Notes: a model not told the origin generated them from the letters alone. A stretch of 64,000 bases of DNA from Nocardia vaccinii NBRC 15922 (GCF_001613305.1 NZ_BDCC01000007.1:248001-312000); one strand, 5' to 3'; positions 34,601 through 42,853 are shown, counted from the first letter of the stretch. Numbers and translations: made by a program.

Positions 34601-35285
34601 ACCGGCGGACTTCATGATCAGCACGTTCGTGGTGGGCGCGCGGGTGAAGTCCGCCCGCGGCGATATGCAGACCGCGGTCGCACGTCTGGCCGAGGGGGCC
34701 CGGTTCGGCGCCGACCGCCGACTGCCCCGGCTGTCCGCGCACATCCGCGCGGAACAGTTGCGGCTCGGCCTGGCCCTGGATGCGCCGATCCCGGTGGGGG
34801 ATCCGGGATTGCGGCCGATGCGGCACGTCAGCGGAACCGCCGCGCTGACCGCCGAGGCCGAGGAGATCGCCGCGGTGCGGGGACTGCTGGCACGCAGCGC
34901 CGCACACGGTGGCCTCGATCCCGCGCGAGGATACGACCCGTACTTCGGCAGCGCCGAATTCGCCCCGCTCGGCGTCGACGATTCGGCCGTCAAGCGCGCT
35001 CGCTCGCTCTACAGCCGGATCGCCGAACAGCACCGTCCCCGTGCGCAATTGGATACGGCGCTACTGCTGGCCGAATGCCTCGCGGTCGCGGGCTGGACCG
35101 GCGAAGCCATCGTCATCCTCACTCCGGCTGTGGTCCGCTGCGCCGAATTGGGCTGGCGCAGAACGCTTCTGGACGCGGGACCGGGAGTGCTCTCGCTCCT
35201 GCACGCCATGCGCAATGAAATGCTCTTGGGCACAGAATATTCCGAGTTCACCGAGGAGACCCATCGTTTCCTCGACAGTATTTGA
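31668..35285 (+). CDS. PknK-like serine/threonine kinase fused to a MalT-type STAND ATPase and TPR-like region
   Basis: The 1205-residue protein begins at ATG behind GAGGA; an upstream extension in frame is unlikely. Kinase domain residues 35-295: glycine loop GRGGFG (41-46), Lys63, HRD at 155-157 in a full HRDVKPAN, DFG 175-177, APE 200-202. After a linker, the KFRPPKPTRQPVSRPRLLD segment typical of MalT-like proteins leads to a P-loop GPAGFGKST (391-399). Beyond residue 760 there are helical TPR-like repeats. No LuxR helix-turn-helix is seen at the C-terminus, matching mycobacterial PknK, which phosphorylates regulators in the cytoplasm. It lies between the fadAB and tmsAB lipid genes, so a lipid or stress signal is possible. 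Confidence 0.88.
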   Translation: MNARGDRVRGTSSESDTQRYQPVDIPEELQAIGLFDAEEIGRGGFGVVYRCVQKALSRTVAVKVLSSEIDSESRERFLREEHAMGRLSGHPNIVDVLQVDVTASGMPCLVMPYTAHGSLEQLVRDNGPLSWADALRVGVKLAGAIESAHRVQVLHRDVKPANVLLSRYGEPQLTDFGIARIPGGFRTSTAMITGSPAFTAPEVLKGGEATVRSDVYGLGATLFALLTGHAAYERQSGERVVAQFLRITTQPVPDLREQDIPADVAAAIERAMSTDPAERPASALEFGELLRAVQRDHGLPPDEMALLEPGPEPNQPGALENSPSGTGVLSSGPRTALTVRSDGSPNPLGALPPTAATKFRPPKPTRQPVSRPRLLDILRAGGRRRLAIIHGPAGFGKSTLAAQWQAELAEHGNAVAWIGIDRDDDNEVWLLAHLVRAIRRVCPDIGAGLEHVLEERSEEAVPYAISTLIDEIHAGGRTVVVVIEDWHRITDTGAQRAMDTLLDNGCHHLRFVITTRERSGLPLSRLRVRDELVEIGTAELRLTQAEIRRILVERNGFELTDAQLERIGQATDGWPAAIALVSLSLRARAQAADKGEAAPAVSEVDTDQLIGTLSERNEPIGEYLAENVLDTLEPRMLTFLMSLSATERVCGSLAAAVSDDADAEQLLEEACRRELFVRRLDHDPGWFRLQPLFAEQLRTRLERESPGASKVLHRKASRWYAEHQLLRKSVDHALAATDLKLALDLLEGGGMDLIDTSKLATLLGTVSKLPVQQVATRSKLMLALARANINLEQSSAARTALGRVSSMLARTSPGDADAVRQQCEADVLAAADMVARDHTDGVAERVSETLAAAGDLPAWTVSTAANLMSYVRLCDFDFDGAREMQEWAAPYHARSKEPLGEVLGLLNLGAAAYEQLDIATAARCCERAWQVARDRSGPRSHAVRAASALLGEVKYRGGDLDAADELLDESHRLVTRVGPADFMISTFVVGARVKSARGDMQTAVARLAEGARFGADRRLPRLSAHIRAEQLRLGLALDAPIPVGDPGLRPMRHVSGTAALTAEAEEIAAVRGLLARSAAHGGLDPARGYDPYFGSAEFAPLGVDDSAVKRARSLYSRIAEQHRPRAQLDTALLLAECLAVAGWTGEAIVILTPAVVRCAELGWRRTLLDAGPGVLSLLHAMRNEMLLGTEYSEFTEETHRFLDSI

Positions 35286-35288
35286 CCG

Positions 35289-35303
35289 CCTCCGCCTCGG
35301 AGG
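35289..35303. terminator. Short bidirectional hairpin between convergent genes
   Basis: CCTCCG (35289-35294) pairs with CGGAGG (35298-35303) around CCT. It fills the 19-bp gap between the convergent kinase and tmsB stops and may serve both as a weak terminator. Confidence 0.45.
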
Positions 35304-35304
35304 A

Positions 35305-36624
35305 CTACGCCTTCCACCAGGGACGCAGCGGGACGTCCCAGGTTTCGTTCGGGCCCAGCTTCATGCCGAGGACCTGGTGCAACTGAACGACGTTGCGCTC
35401 GAAGCCGAGCCGGCTGCCGGCCATGTACAGGCCCCAGACCTTCGCGGTGCCCTCGCCGACCTCCGCGACGCAGGCATCCCAGTTGGCGACCAGATTCTTG
35501 CACCATTCGGCGAGAGTCAGCGCGTAGTGCGGGCGCAGATTCTCCTCGTGCAGTACTTCCAGTCCGGTGTTCTGGATATCGGAGATGATGCGGCCCGAAC
35601 CGATCAGCTCACCGTCGGGGAAGACGTAGCGGTCGATGAAATCGCCGGCCCGCGTGGTGCGGGTGTTGTCCGGGCGAGTGATGGTGTGGTTCAGGAACAG
35701 CCCGCCGTCACGCAGCTTGCTCTTGATGAAACCGAAGTACGACGGGTAGTTCTGCACGCCGATGTGTTCGGTCAGGCCGATCGAGGACAGCGCGTCGAAA
35801 TCGGTTTCGCGCACGTCGCGGTAATCGGAGTGGCGCACCTCGGCCAGATCCGACAGCCCCTCTTCGGCGACCTTGCGCTGACCCCATTCGGCCTGCTCGG
35901 CGGACAGCGTCGCGCCGATCACCCGCACGCCGCGCTTGGCGGCGTAACGCACCATTCCGCCCCAGCCGCAACCGATGTCGAGCAACCGGTCGCCCGGCTT
36001 CAGGTTCAATTTGTCGAAGACCAAGCGGTACTTGTTCTCCTGCGCCTGCTCGAGCGTCTTGTTCTCGTCCTCGTAGCACGCGCAGGTGTACGTCATGGAC
36101 GGGCCGAGGACGTATTCGTAGAAGGTGTTGGAGACGTCGTAGTGGTGGTGGATCGACTCCGCGTCGCGCGTCTTGGAGTGCCGCAGCCCCTCCAGTGCGA
36201 TGCGACGCCAGCGCGGCACGGTCTCCTGCGGTGGCGGCGCGATCGGCTTGAGCGCATCCCAGCCGAGCGACCGCGCGATGGTGACCAGCGCCAGCGCCGA
36301 GGGGCGCCGGAACTTCAGTTCGCCCATGGCGCGCAGGATCTCGTACGGGTCGCCGGGGTGGATGCCGTCGGCGGTCATATCACCGGCGATGTACGCGCGG
36401 GCCATGCCGAGATCGCCGGGCGCGGTGGCGATGTAGTTGATTCCGCGCGGATTGCGGATCTCGAGACCGAATTTCGAATCCTCCGGCCCGGTGCTGCTGC
36501 CGTCGTGGGCGGAGAAGCGGATCGGGACCTCGCCGTCCACCAAGGTTTCGAAGATCTCGGCAATGCTGAGCTTTGTCCCCAGCTCAGCGAGTAGAACGGA
36601 CGGGTTGTCTCTGAATGTGGTCAT
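35305..36624 (-). CDS. tmsB: SAM-dependent methyltransferase of 10-methyl fatty acid (tuberculostearate) synthesis, TmsB/BfaB
   Basis: The 439-residue protein is of the cyclopropane-fatty-acid synthase family. The family motif HHHYDVSNTFYEYVLGPSMTYT is at residues 159-180 and the SAM loop LLDIGCGWGGMVRYAAKRG begins at 214. The ATG overlaps the stop of the upstream FAD gene (ATGA), a tight operon. In mycobacteria the pair (Rv3720/Rv3719; TmsB/TmsA or BfaB/BfaA) converts oleoyl chains in phospholipid to a 10-methylene and then a 10-methyl chain, giving tuberculostearic acid. The pairing and gene order here, next to dnaX-linked genes as in M. tuberculosis, make this assignment stronger than a simple CFA synthase call. 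Confidence 0.88.
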   Translation of the reverse strand: MTTFRDNPSVLLAELGTKLSIAEIFETLVDGEVPIRFSAHDGSSTGPEDSKFGLEIRNPRGINYIATAPGDLGMARAYIAGDMTADGIHPGDPYEILRAMGELKFRRPSALALVTIARSLGWDALKPIAPPPQETVPRWRRIALEGLRHSKTRDAESIHHHYDVSNTFYEYVLGPSMTYTCACYEDENKTLEQAQENKYRLVFDKLNLKPGDRLLDIGCGWGGMVRYAAKRGVRVIGATLSAEQAEWGQRKVAEEGLSDLAEVRHSDYRDVRETDFDALSSIGLTEHIGVQNYPSYFGFIKSKLRDGGLFLNHTITRPDNTRTTRAGDFIDRYVFPDGELIGSGRIISDIQNTGLEVLHEENLRPHYALTLAEWCKNLVANWDACVAEVGEGTAKVWGLYMAGSRLGFERNVVQLHQVLGMKLGPNETWDVPLRPWWKA

Positions 36625-38057
36625 TTGCGTTGCACCGCCTTCGAATACAAGTCCAGCAAACGCTGATCTGGGTCATATCGCTTCTTGAGTTCGGTGTAGA
36701 CGTCGCCACCGTAGAGTTCGGCGAACTCGTCCTCACCGTAGTAGGAATCCGAGTACAGCGACTTGTGGCCGTCCAGTTCGGAGACCTTGTTCTCGATGGC
36801 GCGATTGGCCGCGCCATCGGGCCGGCCGGGAACGGTCGGCACGGCGGACCAGAATCCCACGTTGACGTAGGCGCGGCCGGGCTCGAGCGGATACAGCGGC
36901 CACGGCCGGGAGGCGGATTCGCCCTCCCGCAGACGTAGCGGGCACAACCAGAGCGGCTCGATGGGGATCTCGTCCAGGAACCATTGCACGAATTCCGCGG
37001 TGCGTTCGATGGGCACCTCGATATCCTGCACCACCCGCTCCTGCGGCGGATTGCCTTTGCGCGCCTCGAGTTTGTCGGCGACATGGTATTTGTGATCCAG
37101 CGCGATCAGCTTCCAGTAGAAGCTGGACCGGCGATACCGCTTGGGCCACATCCGGCGGATGCGCGGATTCTGCGTGCCGAACGCGCGCGAGCACCAGAAC
37201 CAGTCGGTGTCCCAGCGCCAGATGTAATCGTGAATGGTCAGCCGGTCGCGTTTGGGGCGATCCGAATCGTGCTGGATGGAACGGTAGAAGATATCCATCC
37301 CGGTGTAGTCGCTGACCGGGCCGGGTTCGTCGGTCTGACGGCCCAGGACCAGATAGCTCTCCCGCGCGGTGAATACGGCGCCGTCGAGATAGTCGACTCG
37401 CTCGCCGTCGTAGGACCCGTCGGCGATGATTCGCGCCATCGTGGCCTGGAGGTCGGTCAGATCGTGGAATCGCACGTGCCGCAGCGCGACATAGGGCGGC
37501 ACGGATTCCAGCTCGATCTTCAGTCGCGTTGAATAACCCAGCGTCCCATAGGAATTGGGGAATCCGCGGAACAGGTCCGCGTATTCGCCGTCGGGTGTCG
37601 CGGTGATGATCTCGCCCGCGCCGGTCAGCACGTCGATCTCCAGGACCGATTCGTGCGGTAGGCCGCTGCGGAAAGAGGTGGACTCGATGCCCAGGCCGGT
37701 CACCGCGCCACCCAGGGTGATCGTCTTGAGTTGCGGCACCACCAGCGGGACCAGCCCGTACGGCAGGGTCGCGGCCACCAGGTCCTCGTAGGTGGTCATT
37801 CCGGCGACGTCGGCCGTCTTGGCCGCCGGGTCGACGGAGATCACCTGTGTCAGACCGGAGACGTCCAATCCGGGCGCGTCGGACTTGGCCCTCGCCCGGA
37901 ACAGATTCGAGGTCTTCTTGGCCAGCCGGACGTTCGCGTCCCGGGGGATCGCGCGGTAGCTGGCGAGCAGACGATCGACTCCCGCCCGGTGTGCGGCAAA
38001 ACCTGACTCGCGTGCGGCCGGAGCGCGCCCGGCCTTCCTCAACAGACTCACTGCCAC
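36621..38057 (-). CDS. tmsA: FAD-binding reductase of 10-methyl fatty acid synthesis, TmsA/BfaA
   Basis: The 478-residue protein has an N-terminal FAD_binding_4 domain (about 65-200; GLTQVISVDPAAKTADVAGM, LVPLVVPQLKTITLGGAVTGLG, FPNSYGTLGYSTRLKIEL) and a long C-terminal domain rich in Trp and Tyr. It belongs to the DIMINUTO/DWARF1-like family that includes Rv3719. In the TmsA/TmsB pathway it reduces the 10-methylene intermediate. The likely start is GTG 38057, with a second GTG two codons later. It is the first gene of the operon and is coupled to tmsB by a 4-base overlap. I see no third gene (tmsC). Confidence 0.87.
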   Translation of the reverse strand: MAVSLLRKAGRAPAARESGFAAHRAGVDRLLASYRAIPRDANVRLAKKTSNLFRARAKSDAPGLDVSGLTQVISVDPAAKTADVAGMTTYEDLVAATLPYGLVPLVVPQLKTITLGGAVTGLGIESTSFRSGLPHESVLEIDVLTGAGEIITATPDGEYADLFRGFPNSYGTLGYSTRLKIELESVPPYVALRHVRFHDLTDLQATMARIIADGSYDGERVDYLDGAVFTARESYLVLGRQTDEPGPVSDYTGMDIFYRSIQHDSDRPKRDRLTIHDYIWRWDTDWFWCSRAFGTQNPRIRRMWPKRYRRSSFYWKLIALDHKYHVADKLEARKGNPPQERVVQDIEVPIERTAEFVQWFLDEIPIEPLWLCPLRLREGESASRPWPLYPLEPGRAYVNVGFWSAVPTVPGRPDGAANRAIENKVSELDGHKSLYSDSYYGEDEFAELYGGDVYTELKKRYDPDQRLLDLYSKAVQRK

Positions 38058-38638
38058 ACCCAGACGCTATCGCGCAAGGGGGCACGGGGCCACCGGGAGG
38101 GTGCCCGCGATCCGGATTTCTTTTCCGGCCCTCGCATTGCGTCGATGTTGCTCGCCCGATTCGCCCGTCGCGGCGTATGCACTGGTAGTCGGGATGGTTT
38201 CGGCCGGAAACAATTGGCGAGCCGATGCACCGAGTCGCGTGCGGCTCCGGCGTCGCGACGCGCGGCGGAATTGGGACAGTGATCACAGCCGAGGCGGAAA
38301 TACCGAGCTACGAGGCGTATGCGGAGAATGCGTTCCGAATCTTTCGGACGATGACGCGCCGTCCGGATGCCACGCGGATGCTCGCGGCCTTCCGCCGCCC
38401 CGCTGTGGCCCTCGTTCCGGCCCGAACGCCCTCTCGATGACGGATGTCCGGTTTGCTGGGCCGACCGGGGGTTGAGCGGATCGGCGCGCCGGTCCGATTC
38501 GCCGCCGTGCCGGCAAGCCTCCGGCGGTCGCCGCTTTAGGGGCGATTCGAGCAGCTTCGATACTCCGGCGCGGGTCGATTGCGGCGTAGCATGTCTCGGC
38601 GGCAGTCGCCTCCGCGGACTCGAATGAAGGAGCTCATT
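38058..38638. other. 581-bp divergent intergenic region
   Basis: This region separates tmsA from the SRPBCC gene and must hold both promoters. A 53-codon frame starting at a GTG near 38280 (VITAEAEIPSYEAYAENAF) looks protein-like for about 45 residues but has no ribosome site or recognisable family; it may be a gene remnant. I see no strong inverted repeat. Confidence 0.35.
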
Positions 38639-39073
38639 GTGGGACAGGTCAGTGCATCCAGTTCGATCGTCGTTCCGGCGGATCCACAGCGCACGCTCGA
38701 CGCGATCGCGGATTACGAGACGGTCCGTCCGCGCATCCTGACCTCGAACTACCACGACTACAAGGTGATCGAGGGCGGTAAGGGCGCCGGAACCGTGGTC
38801 GACTGGACCCTCCAGGCCACCCAGAAGCGTTCCCGCAACGTACATGCCACGATCTCGGTCTCCGATTCCATGGTGACCGAACGGGATTCGAATTCGACCA
38901 TGGTGACGACCTGGACCGTGACGCCCTCGGGCTCGGGCTCGCTGGTCACCGTCCGCACGAGCTGGAAGGGTGCGGGCGGCGTCCCCGGATTCTTCGAGGG
39001 CATCTTCGCGCCGTTGGGGCTGAAGAAGATTCAGGCCCAGGTGCTGGAAAACCTCAAGACCGAGCTGAGCTGA
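38639..39073 (+). CDS. SRPBCC (START/Bet v1-like) family protein, Rv3718c-type
   Basis: The 144-residue protein fits one SRPBCC lipid- or ligand-binding fold: ASSSIVVPADPQRTLDAIADYE at the start, beta strands through TVVDWTLQATQKRSRNVHATI and SLVTVRTSWKGAG, and the closing helix GLKKIQAQVLENLKTEL. GTG 38639 is set by AAGGAG six bases upstream. Mycobacteria have the same type of gene beside tmsAB (Rv3718c, similar length). It is divergent from tmsA and may bind or carry a lipid in that context, but that is inference. Confidence 0.8.
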   Translation: MGQVSASSSIVVPADPQRTLDAIADYETVRPRILTSNYHDYKVIEGGKGAGTVVDWTLQATQKRSRNVHATISVSDSMVTERDSNSTMVTTWTVTPSGSGSLVTVRTSWKGAGGVPGFFEGIFAPLGLKKIQAQVLENLKTELS

Positions 39074-39079
39074 GCTGAG

Positions 39080-39125
39080 TTTTCGGCCTCCGCTCCGCTC
39101 CGGCGGGTTCGCGGCGCTGTAAGGC
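39080..39125. repeat. Dispersed intergenic element (forward copy of the dnaX-leader unit)
   Basis: The sequence runs TTTTCGGCCTCCGCTCCGCT, then CCGGCGGGTT and GCGCTGTAAGGC. It corresponds base for base, with few changes, to the reverse complement of 24369-24413. It starts six bases after the SRPBCC stop. The rest of the gap to 39231 is GC-rich and contains GGTGTCCGGGGTGGGCGG, similar to the tail of the other copies. Confidence 0.75.
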
Positions 39126-39230
39126 TCACCGCCCGGCCCGTGTCGGGCACTCGTTCCTCGCACCCGCCACGCGTCCGGGCGGCAAGCCCGCGCCGCAAAC
39201 GGGTGTCGGCGGTGTCCGGGGTGGGCGGTG

Positions 39231-39818
39231 TCAGGGGTAGGTGAGTACGAAGGTGAGTAGCAGCGTGGTCTGGAAATGGCCGCGCCACCACGAGTAGCCG
39301 AACCAGACGTTCGGGGTCACCTCGCGGATCTCGTCCAGGATCTGCGGGGTGATGGACGGGCCGTAGTCCAGGAGCCAGGCCGGGCGGTGGTCGGTGATCG
39401 CCGCGCCGGAATAGACGTTGGCGGGCCAGCCCGGGATGTTCGCGCCGGTGACGCGGTTCATCAGCGTGCCGCCGTCGGGGCCGGTGTAGAAAGTCTTGCC
39501 GATCCAGAACGGCGGTGCGACGACCTGCATGAACTGCGGGCTGGTGACCCAGCCGTCGGTCACGCCGTGGGGTGCGTCGCCGCGCTGGGCGGTGGCGAAA
39601 ATCTGGACCTGCTGTTGAATCGAACATCTGTTGCGCAGTGAATCCACCGTCGCCGCAGGGTCGTTCGGGTAGAGCACGCAGTCGCCGCCGTAGCTGGTGT
39701 CGGCGTGTGCGACGGGCGTCGCGACCGTCACCGGAACCACGGCCATCACCGCAGCCAAGCCCGCCGGGGCCAGGAACTGTGCCAGGGATGCGCGTAAACG
39801 CCCACCGGTCATCCGCAT
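39231..39818 (-). CDS. Secreted protein of unknown function
   Basis: The 195-residue product has a Sec signal peptide (FLAPAGLAAVMAVVPVTVATPVAHA, cleavage after AHA) and a mature domain of about 150 residues rich in Trp, Tyr and Pro, with two cysteines (GGDCVLYP and NRCSIQQ) that could form a disulfide. No enzyme motif is evident. ATG 39818 has GGAGG five bases upstream, so the four residues before it in the open frame are not used. It diverges from ybaB-recR. Confidence 0.7.
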   Translation of the reverse strand: MRMTGGRLRASLAQFLAPAGLAAVMAVVPVTVATPVAHADTSYGGDCVLYPNDPAATVDSLRNRCSIQQQVQIFATAQRGDAPHGVTDGWVTSPQFMQVVAPPFWIGKTFYTGPDGGTLMNRVTGANIPGWPANVYSGAAITDHRPAWLLDYGPSITPQILDEIREVTPNVWFGYSWWRGHFQTTLLLTFVLTYP

Positions 39819-39941
39819 CGCTACCTCCACCAGTACGCCCGACCATGTCGATGGTAAGTGGCTATCGCCATGCCGGTAGGGCCGTAGACCGAACCGTGAC
39901 TACGCTGGAGCGCACTTACTCCCGCCAGAGAGGACAACCCC

Positions 39942-40277
39942 GTGCAACCCGGTGAACAGGTCGATATGCAGGCGTTGCTCGCGCAGGCACAGCAGATGCA
40001 GCAGGCCGTGATGGCCGCCCAGGAGGAGATCGCGGCGGCCGAGGTGGCCGGCGAGGCCGGTGGCGGTCTGGTCAAGGTGACGATCAAGGCGAGCGGCGAG
40101 GTGACCTCGCTGCAGATCGACCCCAAGGTGGTGGACCCCGAAGACGTCGAGACCTTGCAGGATCTGCTCGTCGGTGCGCTCAATGCGGCGATGGCCAACG
40201 CGCAGCAGCTGGCCGCGGAGAAGCTGGGGCCGCTGGCCGGCGGGATGGGCGGCGGCATGCCCGGTCTGCCGTTCTGA
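39942..40277 (+). CDS. YbaB/EbfC nucleoid-associated protein
   Basis: The 111-residue protein matches YbaB: a glutamine-rich first helix ([22 protein letters not shown]), a central [21 protein letters not shown] sheet, a second helix with [18 protein letters not shown], and a Gly/Met/Pro-rich tail. YbaB forms a dimer that binds DNA. It sits just before recR, the standard ybaB-recR order, with 15 bp between the genes. GTG 39942 is the start, preceded by GAGAGG at a longer spacing. Mycobacterial equivalents are Rv3716c-Rv3715c. Confidence 0.92.
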   Translation: MQPGEQVDMQALLAQAQQMQQAVMAAQEEIAAAEVAGEAGGGLVKVTIKASGEVTSLQIDPKVVDPEDVETLQDLLVGALNAAMANAQQLAAEKLGPLAGGMGGGMPGLPF

Positions 40278-40292
40278 CGGGAGACGACGCAG

Positions 40293-40901
40293 GTGTACGA
40301 GGGTCCGGTTCAGGATCTGATCGATGAGCTGGGCAAACTGCCCGGCGTCGGTCCGAAGAGCGCGCAGCGCATAGCATTTCATCTGCTGTCGGTGGAGCCG
40401 CCGGAGATCGACCGGTTGCAGGCCGCATTGCAGAAAGTGCGCGATGGGGTGCGGTTCTGCTCCATCTGCGGCACCGTCTCCGAGGGGGAGCTGTGCCGTA
40501 TCTGCGCCGATCCGCGCCGCGACCGCACGATGATCTGCGTGGTCGAGGAGCCCAAGGACGTGCAGGCGATCGAGCGCACCCGGGAATTCCGCGGCCGCTA
40601 CCACGTGCTCGGGGGTGCGCTCGATCCGCTGTCCGGTATCGGGCCCGATCAGTTGCGCATTCGGGAACTGTTGTCGCGCATCGGAAATCAGGCCGACGGC
40701 GTGGACGTCTCCGAGGTGATCATCGCCACCGATCCGAATACCGAGGGTGAGGCGACGGCCACCTACCTGGTGCGCATGATGCGCGATTTCCCGGGTCTGT
40801 CCGTGACGCGGCTGGCTTCGGGACTGCCGATGGGCGGGGATCTGGAATTCGCCGATGAGCTCACCCTCGGCCGCGCGCTGTCCGGGCGGCGCGCGCTCTG
40901 A
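40293..40901 (+). CDS. recR: Recombination mediator protein RecR
   Basis: The 202-residue protein has the RecR order: helix-hairpin-helix ([20 protein letters not shown], residues 13-32), a four-cysteine zinc finger (Cys56, Cys59, Cys68, Cys71), a TOPRIM domain ([33 protein letters not shown]) and the C-terminal Walker-B-like part ([28 protein letters not shown]). RecR loads RecA at single-strand gaps with RecO. It starts at GTG 40293 and is co-transcribed with ybaB. Confidence 0.95.
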   Translation: MYEGPVQDLIDELGKLPGVGPKSAQRIAFHLLSVEPPEIDRLQAALQKVRDGVRFCSICGTVSEGELCRICADPRRDRTMICVVEEPKDVQAIERTREFRGRYHVLGGALDPLSGIGPDQLRIRELLSRIGNQADGVDVSEVIIATDPNTEGEATATYLVRMMRDFPGLSVTRLASGLPMGGDLEFADELTLGRALSGRRAL

Positions 40902-40931
40902 TGCCGGAGCGTCGCCCGGCATCGGACCGGT

Positions 40932-40937
40932 TAGCCT
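40932..40937 (+). promoter_or_regulatory. -10 element for a leaderless transcript
   Basis: TAGCCT is seven bases before the GTG at 40945, the spacing expected if transcription begins at the start codon. No ribosome site is visible there. A clear -35 is not seen. Confidence 0.4.
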
Positions 40938-40944
40938 GGCCGAC

Positions 40945-41583
40945 GTGAGCTATGACCACATCCTGCTGCCGTCCGGCGCCGCGTCCACGCCTGCCGAGGC
41001 CGACGCCTACCTGACCGCCCAGCAGGGCAAGCCGGAATCCGAGGTGGCGGCGTGGATCGCCGCCGAGGTGAATCGGCGCAACGAGGAACTGCCCGAACAG
41101 GACAGTTTCCTGAGCGTTGCGCCGGTCGAAGCGCACGGCGGCGCACTGCATGTGGCCAGTCCGTACGATGCCATCGGGCATGTGCGCGCACTGCTGTTCG
41201 AACTGGCCACCCCGCGCGACTACGCGGTGTACGACCCGCAGCTGGCCTGGTTGATCGATCCCGCCGGGCACGTCCCGGTGACCGTCACGCACGGTGGTGC
41301 GGGAGAATTCCCTTATCTGACCGAAACCCTTGTCCACCAATGGGTTCCGACGCTATCGGATCCGGGCCCCTATCTCATCGTGGAACGCGAGCCCGAGGTC
41401 TACATCCAGACCTTCCGCGACGACGAGAACAGCTACATCCTCGAATACCGAGACGGGTCCCCGAACGAGCACTTCGGGACCCGCCTGACCGAACCCGACC
41501 GCGTCGCGGACCTCATCTGGGACTGGACCACCGGTGATCATGCCCGCCTCGAGAAACTCACCTGGGACAAAGTCGATCTCTGA
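40945..41583 (+). CDS. Unknown cytoplasmic protein, acidic
   Basis: I do not recognise a function. The 212-residue protein starts SYDHILLPSGAASTPAEADAYL, which resembles immunity- or SUKH-like housekeeping proteins of actinobacteria, and has a beta-rich second half (YLIVEREPEVYIQTFRDDENSYILEYRDGSPNEHF) that reads like a DUF of the Imm1-like type. There is no signal peptide. It begins 44 bp after recR, probably from its own leaderless promoter. No toxin gene is adjacent, so an immunity role is only a possibility. Confidence 0.65.
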   Translation: MSYDHILLPSGAASTPAEADAYLTAQQGKPESEVAAWIAAEVNRRNEELPEQDSFLSVAPVEAHGGALHVASPYDAIGHVRALLFELATPRDYAVYDPQLAWLIDPAGHVPVTVTHGGAGEFPYLTETLVHQWVPTLSDPGPYLIVEREPEVYIQTFRDDENSYILEYRDGSPNEHFGTRLTEPDRVADLIWDWTTGDHARLEKLTWDKVDL

Positions 41584-41649
41584 GCCGTCTCGGCGCAAGT
41601 AGGTGCCGAAAGCATCCCTACGCGGCATATTTCAGCAACGCAAGGTATT

Positions 41650-42783
41650 TCAGCAGTCGCAGCAGGTGTCTCCGCAGCATTCGCACCCCTCGCAGGCGCA
41701 GCAGCAGTCCTCGCCGCAGCGGCAGCATTCACAGCAGGCGATACCCTCGCAGAAGGGCAGGCAGAAGCCGCTGCGGCGGCGGGGCGGGGGACCGTAGCCG
41801 TAGCCGGGCGGGGGATAGCCGCCGTAACCCTGTGGGGGATAACCATATCCAGGCGGGGGCGGTCCGTATCGACGCCAGCGCCGATTGACGACTTTGTGGT
41901 CGGTGCGGTGATCGACCCGGCAGCTCTCGTGGCCGGAATGTCCGAACGTACGGTGGATCGAGCGGCCCAATTCCTTGGTCAGCAGGCGGCGGACCAGACG
42001 ACCGTCGGTGAATTCGACTTCGGCCAAGGCCAATTCGATGCCGAGCAGGGCGTCGGTGCACAGCCGGTGCGTTTCCTGTGCGGGAGTTCCCGTGATCGCC
42101 AAGGGATTCCACTTGCCGTGCGCGAGATCGTCGTGCAGATCCTCCACGGCGTCGACCAAATGCGCGACGCGACCGAACAACCGGCCCGCCTCGGTGAGCG
42201 CGGCCTCGTTACCGGGACGTCCGGCCAGCAGGGCGGTATGTCCGAACGCCGCGGCGGTGGCGGCCTCGGTCGGCTCGGTGAGCTCGAGCAGGGTGGTCCG
42301 CGGTCCGGCGGCCGATTCCACGGCGATCTGCCGATCCACCGCGTCCAGCAGGACCGCGGTGTCGAAGCCCAGGCCCGCACCGGTTTCCGCGCCTTGCCGC
42401 GCCCAGCGCTGGGCGATTCGCCGCGCCGCCGGGCGGATGCCCGCGGTCCCGGCGACGCCGTCACCGTCCTCGACGTGGTCGCGCACCTTGGCCGCGGCCA
42501 GCACCAGGGAGACGGTAGCGGCCAGCCGCACGCTGTCGCCGGTGGCCACATCCGCCGTGCGCATGGCGCGCAGCGGGCACGGCCCGGCCGATCGCCTGGT
42601 GGTGGCGGGCGCCTGGGCGTCGACCAGCGCGGAGATGATCAGGCCGTCGTAGTTGGTGGCCATGCGGGCGGCTTGGCCGTGGTCGTCGCGCAATGCCAGG
42701 CACAGGCCGCACAGCTGCGCCATCCACGCGGAACTCAACTCTTCGCCCAGCCGGTGTCTACACGGACGGATGATGCCGAACAC
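41650..42783 (-). CDS. DUF5685-type helical protein with extreme cysteine-rich tail
   Basis: The 377-residue protein opens with the DUF5685 motif (MFGIIRPCRHRLGEELSSAW, CGLCLALRDDHGQAARMATNYD), and has further conserved Cys in AGPCPLRAM. It is helical to about residue 290 with an acidic DAVEDLHDDLAHGKWNPL that resembles metal-binding Asp-rich motifs of isoprenoid enzymes. A Pro/Gly/Tyr linker (about 310-335) leads to a tail with 17 cysteines in the last 40 residues (CCECCRC, CCCAC, CECC, CCDC). The tail could bind zinc, copper or an iron-sulfur cluster. ATG 42783 is preferred. Function is unknown; the family is sometimes named regulator without evidence. Confidence 0.75.
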   Translation of the reverse strand: MFGIIRPCRHRLGEELSSAWMAQLCGLCLALRDDHGQAARMATNYDGLIISALVDAQAPATTRRSAGPCPLRAMRTADVATGDSVRLAATVSLVLAAAKVRDHVEDGDGVAGTAGIRPAARRIAQRWARQGAETGAGLGFDTAVLLDAVDRQIAVESAAGPRTTLLELTEPTEAATAAAFGHTALLAGRPGNEAALTEAGRLFGRVAHLVDAVEDLHDDLAHGKWNPLAITGTPAQETHRLCTDALLGIELALAEVEFTDGRLVRRLLTKELGRSIHRTFGHSGHESCRVDHRTDHKVVNRRWRRYGPPPPGYGYPPQGYGGYPPPGYGYGPPPRRRSGFCLPFCEGIACCECCRCGEDCCCACEGCECCGDTCCDC

Positions 42784-42853
42784 GCCTCGACGGTAACCGA
42801 ACCGGCCTCGGTGCGCGCCGGCGTTTCGCTGTGAATTCTATAAGGGCACTGAA

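Noticed and set aside
34900..35285. LuxR-type helix-turn-helix at the end of the PknK-like protein.
   Set aside because: No DNA-binding helix pair is present in the C-terminal 100 residues, unlike MalT/LuxR-type STAND proteins.
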